A stretch of DNA of 64,000 nt from Algibacter luteus (GTDB lineage Bacteria > Bacteroidota > Bacteroidia > Flavobacteriales > Flavobacteriaceae). Below, piece by piece: positions 8,414 to 16,860 of the stretch (the stretch's first letter is position 1; every line of letters begins with the position of its first letter). Below the pieces are notes generated by a model, which was not told where the DNA came from, searched no databases, and worked only from the letters and a program-made list of their open reading frames with translations. The DNA is taken from assembly GCF_900141715.1 (NCBI RefSeq), contig NZ_FQYK01000002.1, positions 425,495 to 489,494 of the forward strand, in the 5' to 3' direction. The position numbers and the translations under genes were made by a program.

Positions 8414-8523
8414 GCGCTAACGATTGCAGTGGTTAGCTTTTGAGGAGGCGTGCATCGAGCCAAAACTATGAACGAAAAGCGTGACCCTTGTGGTAGCTTG
8501 CCTGCCGGCAGGCAGGCGCCCAA
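8414..8523 (+). repeat. Dispersed intergenic repeat (copy B) with GCCTGCCGGCAGGC palindrome
   Basis: Contains the ordered blocks GCGCTAACGATTGCAGTGG, GCATCGAG, CAAAACTATGAACGAAAAGC, TGACCCTTGTGG, then a perfect 14-nt palindrome GCCTGCCGGCAGGC at 8501-8514 and GGCGCCC. It aligns with 24204-24314 along its length and with the reverse complement of 9624-9710 except for the palindrome. Base composition is clearly more GC-rich than the surroundings. Confidence 0.8.
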
Positions 8524-8527
8524 AAAC

Positions 8528-8562
8528 AAAAAGCGTAACCCAAAATTGGATTACGCTTTTTT
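8528..8562. terminator. Bidirectional intrinsic terminator
   Basis: AAAAAGCGTAA (8528-8538) pairs with TTACGCTTTTT (8551-8561) around a 12-nt loop, with A-run and T-run flanks. It lies between the convergent XRE gene and the DUF2911 gene and can serve both. Confidence 0.8.
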
Positions 8563-8583
8563 AAATATCTATAAATCTGAAGA

Positions 8584-8660
8584 TCTAAAAAGTCTAGAAT
8601 TCTAACTAGTCTAACAATCTAACTAGTCTAAAAATCTAACCAGTCTAAAGATCTAATCTA
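8584..8660 (+). repeat. 17-bp tandem repeat, about 4.5 units
   Basis: Four consecutive 17-nt units of the form TCTAA(C/A)(T/C/A)AGTCTAAAAA start at 8584, 8601, 8618 and 8635, followed by a partial unit at 8652 that runs into the stop codon of the DUF2911 gene (8658-8660). Units 2 and 3 differ at one position only. Confidence 0.8.
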
Positions 8661-9512
8661 CATAGCTCCCCACTCTTTTAAAACATCTTCGTTCTTTTTA
8701 ATGAAGGCTTCGTACTTGGCTTCTTTGGCTAGCTCTAACGACGCTTTAGCCGCAGCAATAGCATCTTTAGTATTGCCAGCTTTGGCATGAATTAAGGCTT
8801 GTTGATGAATGAACCAGAATTTAGGTTTATCTTTTGTCATGTCCACAGCTTTATCAATCCAAGTAACGGCTTTATTAATGTCGTGGTTTGCCTCGAGATA
8901 GTAAACGGCCGAATCAAAATAATCTTGTGCTTTAGGCGAATCGCTACTCATAACGGCTTTAATACTTGCCATAACCGCGGCATCTGTTGGCACCGTAAAA
9001 TCAACTCCAACCCAAGTTTTTTCCCAAATAAACTCCAGTCTACCACCAGTGTTGGTAATGTTATTAATATCAATAGTAAACGTTTCTACATTAAATGGTA
9101 TAGGATACGTTTTTGCAGTCGTTTTTGCAGCTACGTAATCCGGGTTGAATTCTTCTGGAGTTCCAGAATCTTTTCCATCGTTATAGAAAATGATATTCCA
9201 AGATTCTGCACTTGGAACCGTAAAAATCGAGTAAGATCCTGCTTTTAACGTTTGTCCGTCAAAAGTCGCATCGGTACTAAACGTAATTTTGGTTCTTGCA
9301 TTTGCTCCGGTTCGCCATGGCTTGTCAAACGGTACTAAATCTCCAAAAATAACACGATCTTTCACGCCTGGTCTGGAGTATTCTATAGTAACATCGGTTA
9401 ATCCCACCTTTTGTTCTAATTTAGAAAATGGGCTTGGTGCAGGTGTTTGCACTTGTGCGTTAACGGTGTACAATGTTGCACACGCCATAAATAATAAGAG
9501 TATTTTTTTCAT
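8658..9512 (-). CDS. DUF2911 domain protein with C-terminal TPR-like helices, exported
   Basis: 284 residues. A signal peptide (MKKILLLFMACATLYTVNAQ) precedes the DUF2911 domain at about 30-180, recognisable from VTIEYSRPGVKDRVIFGDLV and PWRTGANARTKITFSTD. The last 100 residues (DYFDSAVYYLEANHDINKAVTWIDKAV, then AKAGNTKDAIAAAKASLELA) look like two tetratricopeptide-type helical hairpins. DUF2911 proteins are widespread periplasmic or surface proteins of Bacteroidetes with unknown function. The gene is monocistronic: it faces a bidirectional terminator on one side and a repeat plus a divergent promoter on the other. Confidence 0.85.
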   Translation of the reverse strand: MKKILLLFMACATLYTVNAQVQTPAPSPFSKLEQKVGLTDVTIEYSRPGVKDRVIFGDLVPFDKPWRTGANARTKITFSTDATFDGQTLKAGSYSIFTVPSAESWNIIFYNDGKDSGTPEEFNPDYVAAKTTAKTYPIPFNVETFTIDINNITNTGGRLEFIWEKTWVGVDFTVPTDAAVMASIKAVMSSDSPKAQDYFDSAVYYLEANHDINKAVTWIDKAVDMTKDKPKFWFIHQQALIHAKAGNTKDAIAAAKASLELAKEAKYEAFIKKNEDVLKEWGAM

Positions 9513-9623
9513 GTTAGTAGTTATTAATAATTAAGTTTTAAACATCATAAAATTAATCAATATTAAATCGGTTAGTGTTAACAAAAGCTTAAAAAACAAC
9601 TTAATACATTACAGAATAATTAT

Positions 9624-9710
9624 TTGGGCATTCCCCAAGGGTCGGGCTTTTCGTTAAAGTTTTGGCTCGATGCACGCCTCGCCAAAAGCTACCACTACAA
9701 TCCCTAATGC
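9624..9710 (-). repeat. Dispersed intergenic repeat (copy C, inverted)
   Basis: Read on the minus strand it gives GGGATTGTAGTGGTAGC, TTTTGGCGAGGCGTGCATCG, AGCCAAAACT, AACGAAAAGCCCGACCCTTG and a final TGCCCA. This is the same block order as copies B and D but without the GC palindrome. It sits in the divergent gap between the DUF2911 gene and the photolyase island, just upstream of the island promoter. Confidence 0.75.
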
Positions 9711-9764
9711 AATCCCGTAGTTTTAGGCAACTATAGGATTATCTTATCATGCTATCAAATATTT

Positions 9765-9807
9765 TGTTTAACTTTTTTCATTATTTGTTAAACATTTTAT
9801 ATCTTTA
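9765..9807 (+). promoter_or_regulatory. Promoter 1 of photolyase island with inverted-repeat operator
   Basis: TGTTTAAC (9765-9772) and GTTAAACA (9787-9794) form a perfect inverted repeat with a 14-bp spacer, so the half-sites lie 22 bp (two helical turns) apart. They are followed by a -7-like TATCTTTA at 9800-9807. The whole 45-bp block aligns without gaps with the block at 18391-18440, including an identical GTTAAACATTTT. The start codon it serves is at 9825, giving a very short leader. Confidence 0.7.
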
Positions 9808-9824
9808 CATCAAATTTAGAAGTT

Positions 9825-10481
9825 ATGGCAAAGAAAAAAACAGTTTCAAAAAACGATATCATTACCAATTATATGGGTTATGTGTTAGAGCACGACCAAA
9901 ATCCGAAAAGCGTTTACGCCTTCGCAAAAGCTAATAATTTTGACGAGGCTAAATTCTACGAACATTTTGCATCGTTCGAAGCTATAGAGAAAGGAATTTT
10001 CGAAGCCTTTTTTGTAAACTCTTTAGAAGCACTTGACAATAATGAGGATTACAACATTTTTGATGCTAGAAACAAACTATTAAGTTTCTATTACACCTTC
10101 TTTGAAAACCTGACTGCCAACCGCAGTTATGTAACACACGTTTTAGACAAATACAAAAGCGACTTAAAAGGGTTAAAAATGCTATCTGGTTTAAAGCAAC
10201 ACTTTACCGCATACATTGGTGCTTTGGGCATTCAAATGTTAGAGATTAAGCAAGAACAAATAGAAAAAATACAAGATAAAGCCCTTAAAGAATCGGCGTG
10301 GTTACAATTGTTGCTCACCATGAAATTTTGGCTTGATGATACTTCGGCATCTTTCGAGAAGACCGATATTTTTATCGAAAAATCAGTCAACACCACTTTT
10401 GATGTGCTAGATATTGCACCTTTAAAAAGCGTGTTAGATTTAGGAAAATTTCTGTTTAAAGAAAAATTTCAAATGAACTAA
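9825..10481 (+). CDS. TetR-like protein, first gene of photolyase island
   Basis: 218 all-helical residues. The first 65 have the layout of a TetR-type HTH domain (KNDIITNYMGYVLEH, KSVYAFAKANNFDEAKFYEHFAS, then IEKGIFEAFF). The recognition helix is atypical: the usual GVSxGTLYxYF is replaced by NNFDEAKFYEHF. The C-terminal 150 residues are helical, like a TetR ligand/dimer domain. It starts 18 bp after the -7 box of the shared-motif promoter and ends 6 nt before the ABC1-type kinase gene. It could be the island regulator, but the degenerate HTH makes a non-DNA-binding helper role equally possible. Confidence 0.65.
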   Translation: MAKKKTVSKNDIITNYMGYVLEHDQNPKSVYAFAKANNFDEAKFYEHFASFEAIEKGIFEAFFVNSLEALDNNEDYNIFDARNKLLSFYYTFFENLTANRSYVTHVLDKYKSDLKGLKMLSGLKQHFTAYIGALGIQMLEIKQEQIEKIQDKALKESAWLQLLLTMKFWLDDTSASFEKTDIFIEKSVNTTFDVLDIAPLKSVLDLGKFLFKEKFQMN

Positions 10482-10487
10482 GACCTT

Positions 10488-11801
10488 ATGAAAACTATAG
10501 ATAGAATACCTACTTCAAAAATACAACGTGCCAGCAAATTGGTGTCTACGGGTGCTAAAGTTGGCGTAAATTACTTGAAATATTACGGCGACAAGATTGT
10601 AAGTACCGAAGAAGATGCCAAAGCACGTTTAAACAAAAATAATGCTACCGATATTTACGATGGGCTAAAACAACTCAAAGGAAGCGCGCTTAAAGTGGCA
10701 CAAATGCTAAGCATGGAAAAAAGCATATTGCCTCAGGCTTATGTGGAAAAATTCTCGTTAGCACAATTTTCGGTTCCACCATTATCGCCACCATTAGTAA
10801 TCAAAACATTTAAAAAATATTTTGGAAAACATCCAAATGATATATTCGATACTTTCAACGCAACTTCTGTAAACGCTGCCAGCATCGGTCAGGTGCACTT
10901 AGCAGAAAAGAATGGGAAAAAACTTGCTGTGAAAATCCAATACCCAGGAGTTGCGGAAAGTATTGCTTCAGATTTAGCTATGGTTAAACCTGTTGCTATG
11001 AGTATGTTTAATATTAAAGGAAAAGATTCTAATAAATACTTTAAGGAAGTTGAAAACAAACTGGTTGAAGAAACCAACTATATTTTAGAGATTGAACAAA
11101 GTAAGGAAATTGCCAAAGCATGTTCGCACATTTCTAATTTATCGTTTCCAAACTATTACGAAAATTTATCCTCAGAACGCATCATTACCATGGATTATAT
11201 GGTTGGTGAGCACCTCTCTGAGTTTACCGCATACAATCAAAATCAAGAAAAAGCCAATAAATTAGGACAAGCCCTTTGGGATTTTTACATGTACCAGATT
11301 CATAATCTGAAAAAAGTACATGCAGATCCGCATCCGGGGAATTTCTTAGTTTCTGAAAAAGGAGAATTAATAGCACTAGACTTTGGGTGTATGAAAACCA
11401 TACCTATGGCATTTTATACACCCTATTTTGAACTAGCCAAAAAAGAAAACATTAATAACAAAGCGTATTTTATTGATAAATTGTACGAACTTGAAATTCT
11501 AAGAAACGACGATAGCAAAGAAGAGTTAGAATTTTTTACAGACATGTTTCACGATATGTTGAGTTTGTTCACACAGCCTTTTCATCAAGATACTTTCGAT
11601 TTTTCTGATGGCGAATTCTTTGGTAAAATTGCCGAATTAGGTGAACGTTATTCAAAAAGTACCGATTTAAAAAAGATGAATGGTAATCGAGGTTCGAAAC
11701 ACTTCATTTACATTAATCGTACATTTTTTGGACTTTATAACCTCATGTTCGATTTAAAAGCTCAAGATATTCAAATCAATAATTATCTGAAATTATCATG
11801 A
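10488..11801 (+). CDS. ABC1/UbiB/AarF-family atypical kinase
   Basis: 437 residues. The family landmarks are present: LKGSALKVAQMLS near 65-77 (the KxGQ region), AASIGQVHLAE and the invariant lysine in LAVKIQYPG near 150, HADPHPGNFLV near 281 (catalytic loop) and ALDFGCMK near 297 (DFG-like). KxGQ reads KVAQ here, an alanine for the usual glycine. The family (UbiB, COQ8) supports isoprenoid-quinone synthesis as an ATPase or kinase. Bacteroidetes use menaquinone, and the location in a photolyase operon suggests a specialised paralogue acting on another lipid or cofactor. The stop overlaps the next start by 4 nt. Confidence 0.85.
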   Translation: MKTIDRIPTSKIQRASKLVSTGAKVGVNYLKYYGDKIVSTEEDAKARLNKNNATDIYDGLKQLKGSALKVAQMLSMEKSILPQAYVEKFSLAQFSVPPLSPPLVIKTFKKYFGKHPNDIFDTFNATSVNAASIGQVHLAEKNGKKLAVKIQYPGVAESIASDLAMVKPVAMSMFNIKGKDSNKYFKEVENKLVEETNYILEIEQSKEIAKACSHISNLSFPNYYENLSSERIITMDYMVGEHLSEFTAYNQNQEKANKLGQALWDFYMYQIHNLKKVHADPHPGNFLVSEKGELIALDFGCMKTIPMAFYTPYFELAKKENINNKAYFIDKLYELEILRNDDSKEELEFFTDMFHDMLSLFTQPFHQDTFDFSDGEFFGKIAELGERYSKSTDLKKMNGNRGSKHFIYINRTFFGLYNLMFDLKAQDIQINNYLKLS

Positions 11802-12430
11802 CTTATTTTAGTGAATCCGACATAGAGAATTTAGAGCATATCTACAAAATCAACTTAATAAATAGTTGTTCTGGATACAAATCGGCCAACCTTATCGGAA
11901 CAAAATCTGTTGATGGTATTGAAAATGTAGCAGTTTTTAGTTCGGTGACGCATATAGGCTCAAGTCCTGCTATGCTTGGTTTCTTTTTAAGGCCAACAAC
12001 AGTCATTAGAAACACCTATGAAAATTTAATATCCACAGGATTTTATACCATAAATCATATTCATCAAAACATAACAGAAGAAGCACATCATACCTCTGCG
12101 AAATATGATGCTTCAATCTCTGAATTTGATGCGACTCAATTAAAATCAGAATATAAATCTGAGTTTTTGGCGCCTTTTGTAAAAGAAGCACCTATTCAAT
12201 TAGCAATGCAATTTGTTGAAGAGTATAACATTAAAGCCAACAATACCATTCTAGTTATTGGTAAAATTGTGGGTTTATATATTAATGGCGATTTGGTGGA
12301 GGACGATGGTTTCGTTAACTTAACAAAAGCCAAAGTAGCCGCGATAAACGGTTTAGACGGATACGTGATTCCAGAAACCAAAACACGCTATGGCTACCAA
12401 CGCCCAAAAGAACTAAAAGTTAGTTTCTAA
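11798..12430 (+). CDS. Flavin reductase-like FMN-binding protein
   Basis: 210 residues of the split-barrel flavin reductase/flavoredoxin type: ANLIGTKSVDGIENVAVFSSVTHIGSSPAMLGFFLRP near 25-65 matches the FMN-binding core, and NTYENLISTGFYTINH follows as expected. Such proteins bind FMN and reduce free flavin or another partner with NAD(P)H. It overlaps the ABC1 gene by 4 nt. In this cluster it could feed reduced flavin to photolyases, whose active form is FADH-; that is inference from context. Confidence 0.85.
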   Translation: MTYFSESDIENLEHIYKINLINSCSGYKSANLIGTKSVDGIENVAVFSSVTHIGSSPAMLGFFLRPTTVIRNTYENLISTGFYTINHIHQNITEEAHHTSAKYDASISEFDATQLKSEYKSEFLAPFVKEAPIQLAMQFVEEYNIKANNTILVIGKIVGLYINGDLVEDDGFVNLTKAKVAAINGLDGYVIPETKTRYGYQRPKELKVSF

Positions 12431-12480
12431 ATTAATCTTCGAATTAGTAATAATTCGTGCAATGCGTATTAAACTAAGGC

Positions 12481-13911
12481 ATGAAAATACTTGTAACTGG
12501 TGCAACAGGATATATTGGTAAACGCATTGTTCCCTTTTTAGTTAATGAAGGGCATCAAGTGGTTTGTGCCGTTAGAGACAAGTTACGAGCTGAAAAAAGT
12601 TATTTTGAAGAAGAACTCATTGATGTTGTTGAAGTCGATTTTTTAAAACCTGAAACACTACACAACATCCCGAAAGATATAGATATAGCTTATTATCTTA
12701 TACATTCTATGTCTAACACCTCCAAAGATTTTAAATCTTTAGAAGAGCGATGCGCCGTTAATTTTAAAGAAGCTCTGGAATTTACAGATGTTAAGCAGGT
12801 TATTTATTTAAGCGGTATTACCAATGAAGATAAGCTTTCAAAACATTTACAATCTAGAAAAAACGTTGAAGAGCTGTTAGAATCTTCAAACTATGCCTTA
12901 ACCATTTTTAAAGCTGGAATTATAGTGGGCTCTGGTAGTTCATCATTTGAAATCATAAGAGATCTTGTTGAAAAACTCCCAGTAATGATTGCGCCTAAAT
13001 GGTTAAATACCAAAACGCAACCATTAGCGGTTCGCGATGTATTAGCATTTTTAACCAGAGCTGCAGGTAACGAAGCGGTTTACAATAAATCTTACGATGT
13101 TTTTGGTCCGGAAGTGTTAACCTACAAACAAATGCTGTTACAATTTGCTCAAGTCAGAGGCTTAAAGAGATACATTCTTACGGTGCCAGTTATGACCCCA
13201 AAATTGTCATCTTACTGGTTGTATTTTGTAACCTCAACGTCATACAAATTAGCAACTTCTTTGGTAGACAGTATGGGAGTTCAAATTATTGGAAAAGCCA
13301 GCGATATTAATACATTATTAGACGTTAACCCTTTAACTTACAAAGAAGCTGTTGCCTTAGCTTTTGAAAAAATAGAGCAAAATAGCATCATTTCAAGTTG
13401 GAAAGATTCTATGGTAAGTAGCGGCAGGTTGGGAAAGCAATTGCATAAATACGTTAATGTCCCCAAGTACGGATGCTTTACAGATTATAAAGAACGACCA
13501 ATTACAGATGCGCAAAAAACTATCGATAAAATTTGGGCCATTGGTGGTACAACTGGATGGTATTATGGTACTTTTTTATGGCGTATTCGGGGTTATATCG
13601 ATAAACTTGTTGGTGGTATTGGATTAAGACGCGGGCGCACAAGCCTTACAGAACTTGATGCAGGTGATGCTCTAGACTTTTGGCGTGTTATTTTTGCTGA
13701 TAAAGACCAACAGAAACTACTACTATATGCTGAAATGCGATTGCCTGGTGAGGCGTGGTTAGAATTTAAAATTGAAGATAATTTACTAAAACAAACCGCA
13801 ACTTTTAGACCTCGGGGACTTTGGGGAAGGCTTTATTGGTATACTGTGTTGCCTTTTCACGGATTAATTTTTAATGGCATGATTAATAAATTAGTTGATG
13901 TCCAATCATAA
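12481..13911 (+). CDS. NAD(P)-binding SDR-like protein with C-terminal DUF2867
   Basis: 476 residues. The extended-SDR N-terminus has the dinucleotide loop [10 protein letters not shown] (residues 6-15), with [10 protein letters not shown] near 76 and VIYLSGITN near 105. The last 150 residues, [28 protein letters not shown] and DALDFWRV, are the DUF2867 domain. This fused architecture is the form commonly found beside photolyase genes in Proteobacteria and Bacteroidetes. Its substrate is not known. It begins 50 bp after the flavin reductase and its end overlaps the DUF2256 reading frame by 14 nt. Confidence 0.85.
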   Translation: MKILVTGATGYIGKRIVPFLVNEGHQVVCAVRDKLRAEKSYFEEELIDVVEVDFLKPETLHNIPKDIDIAYYLIHSMSNTSKDFKSLEERCAVNFKEALEFTDVKQVIYLSGITNEDKLSKHLQSRKNVEELLESSNYALTIFKAGIIVGSGSSSFEIIRDLVEKLPVMIAPKWLNTKTQPLAVRDVLAFLTRAAGNEAVYNKSYDVFGPEVLTYKQMLLQFAQVRGLKRYILTVPVMTPKLSSYWLYFVTSTSYKLATSLVDSMGVQIIGKASDINTLLDVNPLTYKEAVALAFEKIEQNSIISSWKDSMVSSGRLGKQLHKYVNVPKYGCFTDYKERPITDAQKTIDKIWAIGGTTGWYYGTFLWRIRGYIDKLVGGIGLRRGRTSLTELDAGDALDFWRVIFADKDQQKLLLYAEMRLPGEAWLEFKIEDNLLKQTATFRPRGLWGRLYWYTVLPFHGLIFNGMINKLVDVQS

Positions 13912-14042
13912 AAAAAACAACCTACCACAAAAAATATGTGTTGTTTGTGAAAAGCCATTCAGCTGGCGAAAAAAATGGGAAAAGAATTGGATTAATGTAA
14001 AATATTGCAGTGAACGATGCAGACGGAACAAAACAACATAGG
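13898..14042 (+). pseudogene. DUF2256 zinc-finger-like small protein, reading frame broken by one extra base
   Basis: From ATG 13898 the frame reads [20 protein letters not shown] then FSWRKKWEK, the DUF2256 signature (C-x2-C, WRKKWE). It then reaches TAA at 13994-13996 after 32 residues. Shifting by one base near 13980-13988 restores [18 protein letters not shown], the second metal-site half (YCSxRC) expected for DUF2256, ending at TAG 14040-14042. The break lies in GGGAAAAAGAA; either one A or the G is surplus relative to a WEKNW reading. It may be a true frameshift, a sequencing error or recoding. DUF2256 genes are typical photolyase neighbours. The intact frame would overlap the SDR gene by 14 nt and the CRY-DASH gene by 26 nt. 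Confidence 0.8.
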
Positions 14043-15327
14043 ATTAGTTTGGTTTAAAAACGATTTACGCGTTCATGACAATGCCGTATTAAATAAAGCT
14101 ATTTCAGAAAACGATAAAACTATAGGCTTATTTTGTTTTGAACCTCAGCTTTTCGAGAAAGACCCATTCGGATTCAGAAAAACAGAAAAATACAGAGCTA
14201 AATTCCTTATTGAAACCATTATTGATTTAAAACAGCAACTTAAGTCTTTAAATATTGAGCTTTTTGTACACCACGCTCAACCTGAAAAAATCATACCTAA
14301 TCTAGTTTCAGATTATCAAATACAGAACATTTATCTTCAAAACGAATGGACCAGTGAAGAACGTAAAATAATTAATAATGTAAAATCTTCACTTCCTGAA
14401 AGCGTGACATGGCATACGATTTACAATCAGTTTTTGTTTCATCCAGACGATATTAACTTAGAAATACCAGAGATTCCTCAAGTCTTTACCAACTTCAGAA
14501 AAAAAGTAGAAAAAGAAAGTCGAGTAAGACCTTCTTTAACCGAGCTTTCAATTCAACAAGCATTAGAAATTAATAACCAGACGGAAATCCCATCGCTTAG
14601 TAATTTGGGTTTTGACGAATTTGAAACACATGCGAACACCGCGTTTCCATTTCAAGGTGGAGAAACCGCTGCTTTAAAAAGACTAGACAACTATTTTTTT
14701 GAAACTAAAAAATTGGGCTTTTACAAGAAAACAAGAAACGGATTAATAGGGACAGATTTTAGTTCGAAATTTTCACCGTGGCTAGCAAACGGCAGTCTTT
14801 CACCTAGAACAATTTATTGGGAAGTTAAAAGATTTGAAAAAGAACGCGTCAAAAACGAATCGACCTATTGGCTCATTTTCGAATTAATTTGGCGCGATTA
14901 TTTTAAATACATCTCATTAAAACACGGTAATGCCATTTTTAAAATTGGAGGTATTCTTGAAAAAAATTACGCCTGGAATACCAACCAAACTCTGGTCGAG
15001 CAGTGGATAAATGGAACAACAGCCTCACCTTTCGTTAATGCGAATATGCTAGAGCTTAAAAAAACAGGATGGATGAGTAATAGAGGTCGACAGAATGTCG
15101 CTTCATATTTTTCGAAAGAATTGATGTTAGACTGGAGAATTGGTGCAGCCTATTTTGAATCAATGCTCATAGATTATGATGTGCATAGCAACTATGGCAA
15201 CTGGATGTATGTATCGGGTGTAGGCAACGATCTAAGAGATAGAAAATTTAATGTGCAATTACAAGCGGAACGATACGACCCAAATGGGAAATTTCAAAAT
15301 TTATGGTTACAAGAAACCCTTTTCTAA
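14017..15327 (+). CDS. DASH-type cryptochrome/photolyase
   Basis: 436 residues. The N-terminal photolyase domain starts [14 protein letters not shown]; the FAD domain contains [20 protein letters not shown] (about 248-267) and [15 protein letters not shown] near 349. The diagnostic C-terminal block is [16 protein letters not shown]. The position equivalent to E. coli Trp384 is Tyr here (GNWMY), a known CRY-DASH trait, and the flavin-N5 Asn (SN) is kept. CRY-DASH enzymes repair cyclobutane dimers mainly in single-stranded DNA and carry FAD plus methenyl-THF. The ATG lies inside the DUF2256 frame, and the next photolyase follows directly after the stop. Confidence 0.93.
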   Translation: MQTEQNNIGLVWFKNDLRVHDNAVLNKAISENDKTIGLFCFEPQLFEKDPFGFRKTEKYRAKFLIETIIDLKQQLKSLNIELFVHHAQPEKIIPNLVSDYQIQNIYLQNEWTSEERKIINNVKSSLPESVTWHTIYNQFLFHPDDINLEIPEIPQVFTNFRKKVEKESRVRPSLTELSIQQALEINNQTEIPSLSNLGFDEFETHANTAFPFQGGETAALKRLDNYFFETKKLGFYKKTRNGLIGTDFSSKFSPWLANGSLSPRTIYWEVKRFEKERVKNESTYWLIFELIWRDYFKYISLKHGNAIFKIGGILEKNYAWNTNQTLVEQWINGTTASPFVNANMLELKKTGWMSNRGRQNVASYFSKELMLDWRIGAAYFESMLIDYDVHSNYGNWMYVSGVGNDLRDRKFNVQLQAERYDPNGKFQNLWLQETLF

Positions 15328-16860
15328 ATGAAAATACTTAGACTCATACTTGGTGATCAACTCAACATGAAACACTCGTGGTTTAATGAAACTAACGATA
15401 GTGTTTTGTATTGTATGTTTGAAATGCGTCAGGAAACAGATTATGTTACGCATCACATTCAAAAAGTTATTGGGTTTTTCGCAGCAATGCGTCAGTTTTC
15501 AGAAGATTTAAAAAGCAAAGGGCACGAAGTTGTTTATTATAAAATTAACGGTTCAAAAAACACCCAAAATTTAACGGATAACCTTTCACAATTAATAGAA
15601 AAAAACAACATTGAAACCTTTGAATATCTGGAACCCGACGAATATCGATTAGACCAGCAATTAGCGGAGTACTGTAATTCGCTCAGCATAAAATCTAGCG
15701 TTTTTTCTACCGAACATTTTTATACAAAGCGTTACGATTTGCAAACTTTCTTTAAAGGAAAGAAACAGTATCTCATGGAAAATTTTTATCGAGATATGCG
15801 TAAAAAACATGATATATTAATGCATGCAGGCCAACCTGAAGGTGGTAAATGGAATTTCGATAAAAGCAATAGAAATAAATGGAAAGGAGATGTTGAAATA
15901 CCTGCTTATAAATTATTTAAAAACAAGGTTGATGATATTGTTTCTGATATTGAAAAATCTAAAATAAAAACCATAGGTGAATTTGATACCAAAACCTTCT
16001 CCTATCCTATTTCGAGAGCACAAGCTTTAGAGCAACTAAAATATTTTTGCGAACAGTTATTAATTCATTTTGGAGATTATCAAGATGCGATGCATACAGA
16101 TGAAACATATCTCTTCCATTCCCGATTATCTTTTGCGATGAATTTAAAACTTATTTCTGCTAAGGATGTCGTGCAGAGTGTTTTGAATTACTATCGTAAA
16201 CATGGTGAGGATATCGACATTTCTCAGGTTGAAGGTTTTATTAGGCAAGTTATTGGATGGCGCGAATACATGCGCGGTATGTATTGGGCTTTAATGCCAG
16301 AGTTTAAGAATCAAAACCAACTGAAAAATCAAAATAAGTTACCTGACTTTTTCTGGACAGGAAACACCAAGATGAATTGCTTGAAGCAGGCTATTGATAA
16401 TTCATTAGAAAACGGGTATGCACATCACATTCAACGCTTAATGATTACTGGAAATTATGCGCTATTAACAGAAACACACCCAGATGAAGTGGACCATTGG
16501 TACTTGGGGATTTATGTAGATGCTGTAGAATGGGTGCAACTCCCCAATACGCGAGGCATGAGTCAATTTGCTGATGGTGGCAAAATAGCAACAAAACCCT
16601 ATGTATCTTCCGCTTCATACATTAACAAAATGAGTAATTACTGTGACAGTTGCCACTACAATAAAAATAAAAAAATTGGAGAAGATGCCTGCCCATTCAA
16701 TAGCCTATACTGGCATTTTCTTGATTCTAAAAGACCACAATTACAAGATAATTTTAGGATGAAAATGATGTACAGCGTTTTAGATAAAATGAAAACGCAA
16801 GATGTAGACGAAATCAAAAAAAGAGCTCAACATATTATAAATCATCAAGATGAATATTAA
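15328..16860 (+). CDS. Fe-S bacterial cryptochrome/(6-4) photolyase (FeS-BCP, PhrB/CryB type)
   Basis: 510 residues, the usual FeS-BCP length. It starts KILRLILGDQLN, the family signature. Four cysteines suited to a [4Fe-4S] cluster are at C351 (KMNC), C439 and C442 (YCDSCHY) and C455 (DACPFN), each one residue offset from the ligands of Agrobacterium PhrB (350, 438, 441, 454). The block GYAHHIQRLMITGNYALL matches the family active site. Known members repair (6-4) photoproducts and use FAD plus 6,7-dimethyl-8-ribityllumazine. The gene has zero spacing from the CRY-DASH gene and overlaps the next photolyase-like gene by 11 nt. Confidence 0.93.
   Translation: MKILRLILGDQLNMKHSWFNETNDSVLYCMFEMRQETDYVTHHIQKVIGFFAAMRQFSEDLKSKGHEVVYYKINGSKNTQNLTDNLSQLIEKNNIETFEYLEPDEYRLDQQLAEYCNSLSIKSSVFSTEHFYTKRYDLQTFFKGKKQYLMENFYRDMRKKHDILMHAGQPEGGKWNFDKSNRNKWKGDVEIPAYKLFKNKVDDIVSDIEKSKIKTIGEFDTKTFSYPISRAQALEQLKYFCEQLLIHFGDYQDAMHTDETYLFHSRLSFAMNLKLISAKDVVQSVLNYYRKHGEDIDISQVEGFIRQVIGWREYMRGMYWALMPEFKNQNQLKNQNKLPDFFWTGNTKMNCLKQAIDNSLENGYAHHIQRLMITGNYALLTETHPDEVDHWYLGIYVDAVEWVQLPNTRGMSQFADGGKIATKPYVSSASYINKMSNYCDSCHYNKNKKIGEDACPFNSLYWHFLDSKRPQLQDNFRMKMMYSVLDKMKTQDVDEIKKRAQHIINHQDEY

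Noticed and set aside
8501-8514. GC palindrome considered as an insertion sequence end or attachment site
   Set aside because: No transposase, direct repeats or second end nearby; it recurs as part of the dispersed repeat family.
8584-8660. Tandem repeat considered as a CRISPR array
   Set aside because: Units are contiguous without spacers and no cas genes are present.
8799-9248. 149-codon plus-strand frame opposite the DUF2911 gene
   Set aside because: It has no start context or recognisable domain and lies wholly antisense to a well-supported gene; composition looks like an antisense shadow.
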